A stretch of DNA of 64,000 nt from Pseudoduganella ginsengisoli (GTDB lineage: Bacteria; Pseudomonadota; Gammaproteobacteria; Burkholderiales; Burkholderiaceae_D): the NCBI RefSeq assembly GCF_009720865.1, contig NZ_WNLA01000019.1, positions 62,001-126,000 of the forward strand, in the 5' to 3' direction. Made by a program: the position numbers and the translations under genes. How positions within the stretch are numbered: the stretch's first letter is position 1; each line of letters opens with the position of its first letter. Shown here in pieces: positions 36,535-44,154 of this stretch. The notes under the pieces were generated by a model. That model ran no database searches. It was not told the DNA's origin and saw only the letters and a program-made list of their open reading frames with translations.

Positions 36535-36672
36535 TATCGGGCCGTCTGCAAAATGCTTGTTTGCACATGGCCCCGATCGGCCGCATCAAACGGTTTGTCC
36601 AATGATATGGGCTCTGGCCGTGGATGCAGTTTTTCGTGATTGAATTCTGGGCGGGGCGAGACCGCCATGCAG

Positions 36673-37446
36673 TCAGTCAAGCTGCTTTTTCTGGTAATTC
36701 TCGCCAAGGCGCTTGATCGAACCATCGAGCCACATGGTTCCGACCGCCTTGTTCAAGTCTTCGATCATCCGGTACGGCACCGCCAAATTGCACGCCATGT
36801 AATGATCGACTTCCTGGATCACGAAGACGGGCTTGATGGGCACGTTGCCCTTCTGCGCGACCAGCTTGCCGCGAAATAAACCGGTGGCCCACAGGTCGAT
36901 GCGTCCGGCGGCCAGTTTATTCAAATTGAGTTCATTGGTCCCGACCAGTTCGACATTGACGTCACGGGCTTGCAGGAAAGTCGAGGGGCCATCTTGCAAC
37001 AAACCGCCGATACGGTATTTCTTCGCTTCATCGAGGCTGTCGACGGTCTGGCGAAAATCGCTCTTGGCAAACAGCACCCAGGTATTTTTCGACAACGGCC
37101 CCACCCATTGAAACTGCGATTCGCGCTGGGCAAGCCGCACCACCGGGTAGACGCACGTGTCCGCTTCGTTTTGGGCGCGCCAATAGGCGCGCGCCCATGG
37201 ATTGAGTTCCATCTTGCCGGCAATGTTGGCGCGGCGCGACGCCTCGGCAACCATTTCAAAGGTCAGTCCACCAATCGACTTGCTGACCGGATCCATATAG
37301 GCGAACGGGGCGTTTTCGTCCGACAGGAATTTTAATGGCTCAAGCGGCCATGCCGGTAAGGCAAGGACGAGCCCGGCGAATGTTGCCGCCAATGTCGCAG
37401 GAAATCGTCTCCGCTTTCCGATCAGTTCCCGCACCGACTTCCCCAT
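36673..37446 (-). CDS. Periplasmic solute-binding protein, SBP_bac_3 type
   Basis: The 257-residue protein (ATG 37446; a TTG one codon upstream is also possible) has a signal peptide of about 33 residues and binding-protein motifs: FLSDENAPFAYMDPVSKSIGGLTFEMV, NPWARAYWRAQNEADTCVYPVVR, WVGPLSKNTWVLFAKSD, RIGGLLQDGP and LAAGRIDLWATG. It is another orphan binding protein without transporter genes, and it faces the T6SS cassette convergently. Confidence 0.8.
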   Translation of the reverse strand: MGKSVRELIGKRRRFPATLAATFAGLVLALPAWPLEPLKFLSDENAPFAYMDPVSKSIGGLTFEMVAEASRRANIAGKMELNPWARAYWRAQNEADTCVYPVVRLAQRESQFQWVGPLSKNTWVLFAKSDFRQTVDSLDEAKKYRIGGLLQDGPSTFLQARDVNVELVGTNELNLNKLAAGRIDLWATGLFRGKLVAQKGNVPIKPVFVIQEVDHYMACNLAVPYRMIEDLNKAVGTMWLDGSIKRLGENYQKKQLD

Positions 37447-37524
37447 CAATTCCCCAGCAAATGGCCATCAAACCGCCGCGCCAATAAATAGTGCAGCATT
37501 GCGTCACCTGATCATGCCATGTGG

Positions 37525-37887
37525 CTAGGCGCGGGGGCAATCACAGTGTGGCGCTTTTGGTTCGGTTTGCTGGGCACTAATCGTGGGTTGGCTTTGCTCG
37601 GGGCCAAGACCTGTTAGCACACCTTGCGAGCCGAGCACGGGTTCCTTCATATCGGAGACAAGATTACGATCTGTGAATCCGCCACAGAGTTTTATGCAGC
37701 CCGCAAACCACAAGGAGCTGCCGGGCTTATCTGTGCAAGAAACTTGTTCTTGCCATGTTACGTCGCTCGAGTGCTGATAGTTTTTCCTGGCTCCAACCTG
37801 TTTCGTGACTGGTCGCATGGTTGTGTCGGTGCAATTGTTGATCACAATCAATTTCGTGCAGGGAACTTTCGCTACGCTGGTTGCCAT
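37525..37887 (-). CDS. Hypothetical ORF (120 aa), doubtful
   Basis: An open frame starting MATSVAKVPCTKLIVINNC with an AAGG-like site upstream; the product is Cys-rich with no recognised motif or signal peptide. It lies in the otherwise gene-less stretch 37447-37909 before the PAAR remnant and may be chance coding. No better frame is seen on either strand in this stretch. Confidence 0.3.
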   Translation of the reverse strand: MATSVAKVPCTKLIVINNCTDTTMRPVTKQVGARKNYQHSSDVTWQEQVSCTDKPGSSLWFAGCIKLCGGFTDRNLVSDMKEPVLGSQGVLTGLGPEQSQPTISAQQTEPKAPHCDCPRA

Positions 37888-37909
37888 TGCATCTACCTTG
37901 GAGATGAAT

Positions 37910-38232
37910 GTGCGGCGTTACACTATCACACTAGGCGCTTCGACTACCGCTGGCGGCAAGGTAATTTCCGCAAGCGCCAATGGCAGTATTAACGGTCAGC
38001 AGATCGCGCTCGATAATGACCTCTGCACCTGTGGATGTGCTATTCCAAACCCAAGGAGCGAATAAGGAGGAAGTAATCGAGCAATATTTTTCGCTGCGCA
38101 ATGCGTCAGGCCATCCGGCAGCTTGGTAGGTTCGATCACATTTATGAATCTACCGCAGCTCATGGCGGAACTATTTTCTGGAGGATTTCGCCACAGAATA
38201 TTCAAGTCATGAAAGCCAAGGAGTACAAATGA
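37910..38232 (+). pseudogene. Degraded PAAR-domain effector gene
   Basis: From a GTG at 37910 (GGAG 7 nt upstream) the frame reads RRYTITLGASTTAGGKVISAS, the usual start of small PAAR proteins, then NGSINGQQIALDNDLCTCGCAIP and a stop at 38065. In intact relatives the first NG and the ALxxDLCxCGC segment are separated by a further 30-40 residues with CPxC, so an internal deletion is inferred. After the stop, coding texture resumes in a second frame (EEVIEQYFSLRNASGHPA) and then a third (FDHIYESTAAHGGTIFWRISP) to a TGA at 38232. Two frameshifts and a deletion make it a pseudogene of a T6SS spike-tip protein. Confidence 0.7.
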
Positions 38233-38775
38233 AAAGTAACGTTCAACGGCTTCTTTCCATCTTGTCGTTTCTTATTGTTTGCCAATTTTCGGCGGCGGCG
38301 ATGCCATCGAAAATAATGCAATCAACTTGCCTTCTGGGTGAGGCTGTATCGCGCGCTGTGCGTCTGTCGGAATTGTCAACAAATTTAATAAGTGAGCAAG
38401 AAAACTATTCAAGTGGGATATGACGCCATCTATTATTTTGTAGATGGTAAGACTGAGATTGGCTATGGGGAAAAATCTGGAAAAGGCGCTCTGATATACT
38501 CCGGAAGAATCTATCCGCTGGATAACGCAAAGGTGATTGCAAAAGGCCGCACGGTGCCATCGGAATTCAGTCCGGCGTTGGCCTCTTGGAGCAGAGTGAA
38601 AGACGCTAGCGGTTCCTATCTATGTGTTAACTTCAACTTCGACGGCATTGGGAGAAGTGGTTCATTTCAAAATTTCAAGGGCGGATACCTCTTAGATATT
38701 GGAAATGACGAGCATCATCTTTATTACATTGAAGGAGATCTCAGGGCCATCCGCCGTGCCGTTCCCCGCCATTGA
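38229..38775 (+). pseudogene. Frameshifted secreted protein, probable former immunity gene
   Basis: An ATG overlapping the PAAR remnant's TGA (ATGA) opens a frame with a signal peptide (LLSILSFLIVCQFSAAAMP) that stops at 38423. A second frame, offset by one base and starting in the overlap (38392), continues to 38775 with YDAIYYFVDGKTEIGYG, GRIYPLDNAKV and YLCVNFNFDGIG. One indel between about 38380 and 38420 would fuse them into one secreted protein of about 180 residues. The alternative is that 38392-38775 is a separate cytoplasmic gene. Translational coupling to a PAAR effector fits an immunity role. Confidence 0.6.
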
Positions 38776-38805
38776 TTCCAGAGAGAGACATTCTGGAAAC
38801 ACGGT

Positions 38806-39234
38806 ATGCGTGGCCTGACCTGCACCTTAGCCGTCACGCTTGCTTGCCTCGCGCCTGTTGGCCAGGCGCAGGCCGGAAAACTCGCCGGAACGTTTGCGGG
38901 CACGGGACGGGCCTGTTTCGGCAAGCTAGTGGTGCACGCGAAAACCATTTCGTGGTTGACGACATTTAGCCGCTGCGAGTCGCTGCCGTATGAACTCATT
39001 GAGCAAACCACGGACGCGGATATCGACCGCTATTCGTTCAAGTTCACCCGTCATTCGCCCCAGTGCCGCTATCGCTACATTACGGTCACGCATCGCGGGG
39101 CAAGTGGGGCGGACATTGGCTGGGGTGTCATCGGTTATGGCAGTGAGCAAAGCCACCTTGCGGACAAGGCCAATGGCTATACGGCGAATGCGCCGAACGC
39201 GATGGCGTGCTACCTGGTGCGGGAGTCGAGGTAG
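38806..39234 (+). CDS. Secreted immunity-like protein, orphan copy
   Basis: The 142-residue protein has a signal peptide (TLAVTLACLAPVGQAQAG) and a Cys-containing mature domain (GRACFGKLVVHAKTISW, FSRCESLPYELIEQTTDAD, SPQCRYRYITVTHRG, MACYLVRES). It is the near twin of 45456-45884, which overlaps the lysozyme-like effector gene at 44701-45468. Here the effector is missing and a broken PAAR cassette precedes it instead. An orphan immunity gene could still protect against siblings or neighbours using that effector. Confidence 0.75.
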   Translation: MRGLTCTLAVTLACLAPVGQAQAGKLAGTFAGTGRACFGKLVVHAKTISWLTTFSRCESLPYELIEQTTDADIDRYSFKFTRHSPQCRYRYITVTHRGASGADIGWGVIGYGSEQSHLADKANGYTANAPNAMACYLVRESR

Positions 39235-39504
39235 AAGGCACAGTGCGGCGTGTTGGTGCCTCATGTCGCAAGCCGAAGTGGTGAAAGAACGCGCGCCCTC
39301 GGCGCGCGGCGCTGTTTATTTACCGCTGCGCGGCAAAATAAACAGCAAATGGGCGACTCGGTCGCGTCTCGTGACCGCGCGACCGCCAGTAGGCGGATCG
39401 CTTTCGAATCCCCCGGGCAAGGCCCGCAGGGGTCTTGCTTCTCTCCGCCAAACCCAAAATGAAAAAGCCGCCCAGTGTGCGGCTTCCTCTTCGAGAGGGG
39501 GATT
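38806..39504. repeat. Left copy of the ~0.7-kb diverged direct repeat flanking the island
   Basis: It comprises the immunity gene plus about 270 bp of non-coding tail. The tail matches 45995-46210 closely: the GCGCGCCCTCGGCGCGCGGC inverted repeat, the GCGACCGCCAG block, the tRNA-Ser-type terminator hairpin (39467-39483, with one mismatch), then GAGAGGGGGATT. The right copy ends in the intact tRNA-Ser gene. Divergence of roughly one base in six in the gene shows the copies are not a fresh duplication. Confidence 0.85.
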
Positions 39505-39581
39505 TATATCTTATTTCATATCGTTGTAAAAACGTCTGATGCAATAAATTTGATGTTCCGCATACCCCGAAGCATACCCCG
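39493..39581. other. Left attachment-site remnant with arm-type repeats
   Basis: GAGAGGGGGATT (39493-39504) is identical to 12 bp of the tRNA-Ser 3' region at 46222-46233. About 55 bp inside lie two direct repeats GCATACCCCG (39560-39569 and 39572-39581). Repeated ACCCC-type motifs near a tRNA-derived core are typical arm sites of P4-like tyrosine integrases. No integrase gene remains. The rest of 39505-39700 is A+T-rich with no gene. Confidence 0.6.
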
Positions 39582-39700
39582 TTTTTTGAAATATAATTCG
39601 ATAGTTATTGCTTGATTTTTTTACTATCAAACTCGGAAATAAATTTTAATGTATCCAAAATTTCGTGAAAATTGAAAGATGTTTTCTGCATGGAAGATAT

Positions 39701-40411
39701 TCATATTGCCTTCATTTTTATTAATATAAACCTTGGCAAATGAAAGCCGCGCCCGACGAGTTCCTTGAATTCATCAATACGAAATCTGTTACTGATTAAG
39801 GTGGAAATATATTTTTCTATAGGATGGTGAAAATGCGTCGTTAAAATATTGCTCAATTCATTTTGGATTTTAAATTCTCCTTCAACTGCAAATGATTTTT
39901 TATAATTGAAATTTGGGTCTGAGGCATACCCCCAATATATGGGCCAGAAAAAAGGATGGGGAATAGTAATGATGAAAATTCCATTTTTTTTTATAATCTC
40001 TCGGGATGCGGAAATAAATGCTTGAAGATCTGGTGCGTTGCTTGCTGACATATTGCAAATCGCGAGATCAAACTTCTTTCCCTTTAATGCATAAGTTTCT
40101 ATGCTCTCGGCATGAAAGCTGATGCCCACGCCTTTATGCTGCTTACGTCCAATCGCGATAGATTGCTCGCTAGGATCAATGCCAACGGCTAGTTCAGCGA
40201 ACTCCGCAGCTCTTTCTGTAAGCCAGCCCGTGCCGCAACCAATGTCAATCAAAGTTTTGACTCTATGAAGTTCGCTTAAAATGGCTGGGGCAAGTACAAA
40301 GTTAGCGCTGTGGTCCTTGCCAGAACATACTTGTTCATCTCTCAGTGCCGCAATCGCATCCCACTCGCGCGTAATGCGGGCTAGGCTCTTAGATTTTTTT
40401 AAAGTTATCAT
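39701..40411 (-). CDS. Class I SAM-dependent methyltransferase
   Basis: The 236-residue protein has motif I TLIDIGCGTGWLTERAAEF (about 53-71), acidic VGIDPSEQSIAIGR, DLAICNMSASNAPDL (motif IV region) and KKNGIFIITIPHPFFWPIYWG. The family methylates small molecules, lipids or proteins; the target cannot be told. It is the last gene of the A+T-rich run and overlaps the upstream membrane-protein gene by 23 bp, so the two are co-translated. Base composition differs sharply from the flanks, indicating horizontal transfer. Confidence 0.85.
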   Translation of the reverse strand: MITLKKSKSLARITREWDAIAALRDEQVCSGKDHSANFVLAPAILSELHRVKTLIDIGCGTGWLTERAAEFAELAVGIDPSEQSIAIGRKQHKGVGISFHAESIETYALKGKKFDLAICNMSASNAPDLQAFISASREIIKKNGIFIITIPHPFFWPIYWGYASDPNFNYKKSFAVEGEFKIQNELSNILTTHFHHPIEKYISTLISNRFRIDEFKELVGRGFHLPRFILIKMKAI

Positions 40412-41000
40412 TGGCTATTTTTATAGAACGAATGAGATCAAGGGCCATGGAATAAGTTGGATGAGACGAATCAAGCTCTTCAATAACGTGGTGCTCGTTG
40501 GGTTTACGTCGGCCAATGGCCACATATGATGAAGCTTGGTTGCCAGAATTTACAACCGTAAAGCGCGTAATTGGATCAAACCCTAATGAGCCGTAAACAA
40601 TTATCTCTGCCCCAAGATTTTTTAACTCAATTAGCTCCGGCGTGGATCTGTGAACAAGAAAGGTTAATTCTCTTCGGCTGGCCTTTTGTTTTAACAAAGC
40701 ATAAATTTTGGCATCTGTAACCCAACTAGCATCACGTGAGCAAATTTCGCAACGGCCACTATTCTTTAGCATGGAAAACATATAACTGTTGATGGCATCA
40801 GAGTTTCGATATCTTTTTGCGAGTCTTCGTCGTTCCTCCAGTATATCGCGGATGGCCGCGATGGTGAATATGATTGAAACAACAGCAACGAAAGTCATTT
40901 GCTTTAGAGACATGGACCCTGATACTGGACGGAGAGTGAAGAATAGACCAATTAGAGATGCAGCAGCGGCAATCCAATTGAGTAATGCTTTAATAATCAT
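40389..41000 (-). CDS. Two-TM protein with cytoplasmic domain, PLD-like flavour
   Basis: The 203-residue protein has TM helices at about 6-24 and 35-52, then a basic hinge (EERRRLAKRYR) and a cytoplasmic domain at about 80-195: CEICSRDASWV, AKIYALLKQKASRRELTFLVHR, LGAEIIVYGSLGFDPITRFTVVNSG, SYVAIGRRKPNEH. The alternation of a short strand, a helix and an I-x-V-Y-G strand resembles phospholipase-D-like domains, but the HxK motif is absent, so a nuclease or lipase call is not justified. N-terminal TM pairs with cytosolic effector domains are common in abortive-infection systems. Confidence 0.65.
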   Translation of the reverse strand: MIIKALLNWIAAAASLIGLFFTLRPVSGSMSLKQMTFVAVVSIIFTIAAIRDILEERRRLAKRYRNSDAINSYMFSMLKNSGRCEICSRDASWVTDAKIYALLKQKASRRELTFLVHRSTPELIELKNLGAEIIVYGSLGFDPITRFTVVNSGNQASSYVAIGRRKPNEHHVIEELDSSHPTYSMALDLIRSIKIANDNFKKI

Positions 41001-41082
41001 GTATGAAACCTAAAAGTATTCCAACGTGATTTCCTTGCTAAGGGAAATCTGCATTTTTATCGACGGATAGCGCTTCAATCAG

Positions 41083-41589
41083 CTAAGCATCCAAAATTGA
41101 AAAGATGTCGTTAAGGGTTAGTTTGTGAAACGAGTTAATTTTTTCCGCTGCGGCTATCATTCTTTGATATTTTTCATACATCGGCGTATGACTGTTCATG
41201 CCATCATTTTTTGATAAATATTGTTCTTGTTCTTGGAATTTTCCTTGTGTATCAATAAGAAAACGGCAAAATCCAAGATATTCAGATTCATTGTTGCCAT
41301 CAAAGCCAGGGAAAGTAGCCATGGGGTGGGATAATAATTTTTCGTCTTTGGTTGACCTCTTTATATTTTCAATTGATCGGTATAGGTCTAAAATACTGAT
41401 AACGAACCTACTATCCTCTTCCGGCATTTCATCTGAAATCCAATCTCCTATTTTGTGATAAAATCCCTGGTAGCCATACTCTAGAATTTCAATCAGTTCA
41501 AGATAATGAGAGGAATTTTCCTTTTCTAATTGGGAGAGTATCTTGTACTGATTTATAAGGAAGATTCGATCTTTTTTGCTTAGTTCCAT
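41083..41589 (-). CDS. YfbU-family protein
   Basis: The 168-residue product (ATG 41589, GAGG about 9 nt upstream) matches the E. coli YfbU layout: DRIFLINQYKILSQL near the N-terminus, LIEILEYGYQGFYHKIGDW, ILDLYRSIENI, FPGFDGNNESEYLGFCRFL and a C-terminal NSHTPMYEKYQRMIAA ... LTLNDIFSIL. YfbU has been linked to toxicity when overproduced in E. coli, but its function is not established. It starts 11 bp after the FRG gene stop, clearly in the same operon, and is much lower in G+C than the flanks. A YfbU homologue inside an FRG cluster is unusual. Confidence 0.85.
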   Translation of the reverse strand: MELSKKDRIFLINQYKILSQLEKENSSHYLELIEILEYGYQGFYHKIGDWISDEMPEEDSRFVISILDLYRSIENIKRSTKDEKLLSHPMATFPGFDGNNESEYLGFCRFLIDTQGKFQEQEQYLSKNDGMNSHTPMYEKYQRMIAAAEKINSFHKLTLNDIFSILDA

Positions 41590-41600
41590 AACTGTTTTCC

Positions 41601-42314
41601 TCAAAGAATTTTTCTCTTGATGTGGCGGGCCATTCCAACAATGTCTGGATAAATAGTATATTCATCTAAATTTGCCCAGCGTAAAAATTCGCGTGCTTCT
41701 GGTTTTGCAGCGCTCGGGAGAATTATTTTTCGAAAAGAGGTTGATGCTGCAGATTCGAATCCATTCATTACTGATCCTGCAACGGTGAAAACACCTTTTT
41801 GAGCTTGCAGTCTATCACTCTGATGGTTAGGTCTAATTGCAAGCGGTTTCTCTATTTGAATGGGTCGCTTTTCCCAATAAATGGTTTTATATTCAAAAGA
41901 TTTATCTTCCGGGACGTTGATTATGTCCTCTCTACCACTTAGGCGATTTAGAGCAATAGGGTCAAGTATGAATAATGCACTATCATCTGAATCGCTATAG
42001 TCTCCATGAAGAATAAATGCAATTGCAATGCCCATTACTGTGCTCCAATCAAGTAGGCGCGTTGGAACCCAATAATGCTGCATGTCAAAAAGAGTTTCCC
42101 AGTCACTAGTTCGCCGATCGAATAGTCGCGATGCGGACTTTGTGAACTCCAGAAATAATGCTTTCTCTTTCTTTTCCCAATCTTTCTCTCTGGGAAGACT
42201 TGGAATAAGTTGCCATTGATGGTTGGAGTGACCTCGATACCAAACCTCTGCTGGACTGCCAAGATCAAGTTCGGCAGCTCTTACTTCCTTGAGAAAATTG
42301 TCCCAAGCTGACAT
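41601..42314 (-). CDS. FRG-domain protein (short)
   Basis: The 237-residue protein is an almost bare FRG domain: VWYRGHSNHQWQLIPSLPR at 24-42 gives the R-G-H/x-S signature, and MQHYWVPTRLLDW at 78-90 is the second signature (QHxxxPTxLLDWT), followed by GIAIAFIL. A third region FTVAGSVMNGF and FRKIILPS matches the end of FRG domains. FRG domains are found in predicted defence and toxin genes; their activity is not firmly established. It is preceded 44 bp upstream by a second, longer FRG gene. Confidence 0.9.
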   Translation of the reverse strand: MSAWDNFLKEVRAAELDLGSPAEVWYRGHSNHQWQLIPSLPREKDWEKKEKALFLEFTKSASRLFDRRTSDWETLFDMQHYWVPTRLLDWSTVMGIAIAFILHGDYSDSDDSALFILDPIALNRLSGREDIINVPEDKSFEYKTIYWEKRPIQIEKPLAIRPNHQSDRLQAQKGVFTVAGSVMNGFESAASTSFRKIILPSAAKPEAREFLRWANLDEYTIYPDIVGMARHIKRKIL

Positions 42315-42358
42315 GGATTCTCCATTATTTTAAATATGGTTAATTCTATATTTAATAT

Positions 42359-43471
42359 TCAGATTTTTTGTTTGAAATTCATTTCATGTTTCATCATTGT
42401 GCAAACCCCGTCGAGACCAGGAAACATCGAAGCAGCAGATAAGCCCATAAAATACAAATCTTCTAGAGCCTCTACGGCGCTTGAAATTGGAATATCCACG
42501 GCCGTCAATAACTCTATTTTGGTAACCTTTTCGGCTTCGCATAAAAATGCTTCAAGATCTACAATGTTTGTAAGCAAAAATCTTCCTTGCTGGGCAAGTA
42601 GCCGTGGATTTTTCCGAGGAGCTATATTAAGGTACGAAGCATGTTTTCCTGGTGCTGTTAGTGAAACTATCGGTGATGCTATTGATGAAAGGGCTCGGCT
42701 AAGGGAATAAACTCGAACATGGGTTGAATTTGGGCGAGTCGAGAGGTTCGCTAATGCATCAGAAAATGCAAAAAAAGCCGCAACGTAGGGGGATGCTGTC
42801 CAGTCAAGCAATGGCGTCGGGAGGCCATGATGCTGAGCGAGTCCTACAGCAACTGAAAAATCGTCTGGATCTCCTCTAGTAAAACGCATGTCCAGAATAT
42901 TTTCCGCAAATCCTTGAAATCTGGGCATAGTTTCATAGCAAAAGCGTTCAGATCTAGAGCGTCCAGCACGGTGAAGTGTAGACGACAAGGTAAATGTATT
43001 ACTTCCATGGCCTCGAAAATCGACGAAATTTCCTTCTGCGCGTTTTTCGCTTGCCCAAGATTTGAACGCGGACCAATTCCGGAGTTTGCGCGCCTTAACC
43101 TTCATTGGTTTCTTGATGAAAAATTCTACTTTTCCGCCTTCATTTGATTCGTGCCCCCAAGTTCCAACTAAGGAATTCTTATGTAGCTTTAGCTCTGATG
43201 AAACCTTTACTAATTGATCATAATTTTCCAGTCTCGGCGGGGCAAAAAGCCCACCACCATTATCCGGAACGTAAAACATTAATGGAGTGAGTCGGATTGT
43301 ATTTGAGTTAACTTCAAATATTCTCATCAAAATGCCAGCTGATTTTTGCATATTTGAACCGCACCATTGAATCATCACTTCGTCCGGACGATCCAAGTCC
43401 CGACAAAAAATTGCTTCCAAGCGTTCCCCCATGCTTTCAATATGCCCAAACATTTGAATAGGAAGTTCCAT
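42359..43471 (-). CDS. FRG-domain protein with extra N-terminal domain
   Basis: The 370-residue protein has an N-terminal region of about 125 residues with beta texture (GILMRIFEVNSNTIRLTPLMFYVPD, LVGTWGHESNEGGKVEFFI), then an FRG domain: FVDFRGHGSNTFTLSSTLHR at 149-168 and LAQHHGLPTPLLDWTASPYVAAFFAF at 211-236, with QQGRFLLTN near the end. The N-terminal GTWGHESNEGGKVEF could be a ligand-binding beta-barrel that senses a trigger. First gene of the A+T-rich operon; its promoter should lie in 43472-43770, next to the transfer origin. Confidence 0.88.
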   Translation of the reverse strand: MELPIQMFGHIESMGERLEAIFCRDLDRPDEVMIQWCGSNMQKSAGILMRIFEVNSNTIRLTPLMFYVPDNGGGLFAPPRLENYDQLVKVSSELKLHKNSLVGTWGHESNEGGKVEFFIKKPMKVKARKLRNWSAFKSWASEKRAEGNFVDFRGHGSNTFTLSSTLHRAGRSRSERFCYETMPRFQGFAENILDMRFTRGDPDDFSVAVGLAQHHGLPTPLLDWTASPYVAAFFAFSDALANLSTRPNSTHVRVYSLSRALSSIASPIVSLTAPGKHASYLNIAPRKNPRLLAQQGRFLLTNIVDLEAFLCEAEKVTKIELLTAVDIPISSAVEALEDLYFMGLSAASMFPGLDGVCTMMKHEMNFKQKI

Positions 43472-43774
43472 GGGAGTACGCCTCGTAGTTGTCGTTGAGT
43501 TCTGGCAATATTGCCACGCTTTCGGACGGATTCATAGTTTTGCTGGACGTAAGTTAATTTTCTCGTTGATCCTCGCGGTATCTCCATGGCAATCTCTGCG
43601 CGCGTTGATGCAGAGTGCAGTAACGCGTCTTTTCGCAAAAAGCACTCCTCATGCCTCGGCTACCGCAGGTAAACGGAAGAATTTTTTGGTGGCATCCAAA
43701 GTTGCTTCTGCAGTTCTTGAAAAAAATTTGCAAAATGGAAAGATGTGCTTGAAATGATTCGTCGGGTATATTTT

Positions 43775-43860
43775 CGTTGAGCACCGCAGGTGCGAATAAG
43801 CAGGAGGTGAAGTTAGCTAACCGCAGGTTAGCTAACTTCACCTATCCTGCCCGCATTCGC
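43775..43860 (+). other. IncP-type origin of transfer (oriT) with nic site
   Basis: CGTTGAGCACCGC and AGGTGCGAATAAG (43775-43800) are followed by a perfect 17-bp inverted repeat (43805-43821 with 43827-43843, 5-nt loop) and then ACTTCACCTATCCTGCCCG, which contains the IncP nic consensus YATCCTG/Y; the nick would fall between 43849 and 43850. The order of blocks is that of RK2/RP4 oriT as remembered, where the inverted repeat is the TraJ-binding element, and traK lies on the same side as here. No traJ or relaxase traI is present, so use would need trans-acting proteins. Confidence 0.85.
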
Positions 43861-43980
43861 AGAGTTCTTACGCCAAGACAGAAAGTCATCCCGGCCTCGG
43901 TTTGTCGTCTGTTGCACATCAAGTCGAACCCGAAACCATGGATAACACTACTGAGAGGGCAGCAGTCGCCCAACAGTCGG

Positions 43981-44024
43981 CCATTAGTTGTCCATTAGTC
44001 CTCCATTGATCCGGTTAGCTAACC
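43981..44024. repeat. 11-bp tandem repeats and GTTAGCTAAC palindrome between oriT and traK
   Basis: Three direct repeats at 11-bp phase (CCATTAGTTGT, CCATTAGTCCT, CCATTGATCCG) end in GGTTAGCTAACC (44013-44024). GTTAGCTAAC also occurs in each arm of the oriT inverted repeat (43812-43821, 43827-43836). Helically phased repeats beside oriT fit a TraK-type binding or bending region. The rest of 43861-44154 holds no gene. Confidence 0.65.
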
Positions 44025-44154
44025 CAGTTGACAACTAATTGGGAATTAGTCCACGAACAGTCCGCACTGCGACCGCGATTCAGCCGGTTCTGCGTCGCAA
44101 TCGGGGCGCAACCGCTCATCGATCGGGCTTCAAACGCATAGGAGTATTGATGCC

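Noticed and set aside
37624-37992. Plus-strand 123-codon frame before the PAAR remnant
   Set aside because: No ribosome-binding site or family; it overlaps the better PAAR frame and an equally weak minus-strand frame.
39240-39530. Protein-coding frames in the repeat tail
   Set aside because: They cover the GC-rich inverted repeat and tRNA terminator and change frame between the two repeat copies; non-coding.
40389-41000. Phospholipase-D nuclease call
   Set aside because: The strand pattern is suggestive, but the HxK(x)4D motif is absent.
43554-43841. Minus-strand frame as traJ
   Set aside because: It crosses the oriT inverted repeat, and its sequence has no resemblance to TraJ as remembered; no traJ could be found.
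43981-44013. CRISPR array or iterons of a replication origin
   Set aside because: Only three 11-bp direct repeats without spacers, and no rep gene; binding sites beside oriT are more likely.
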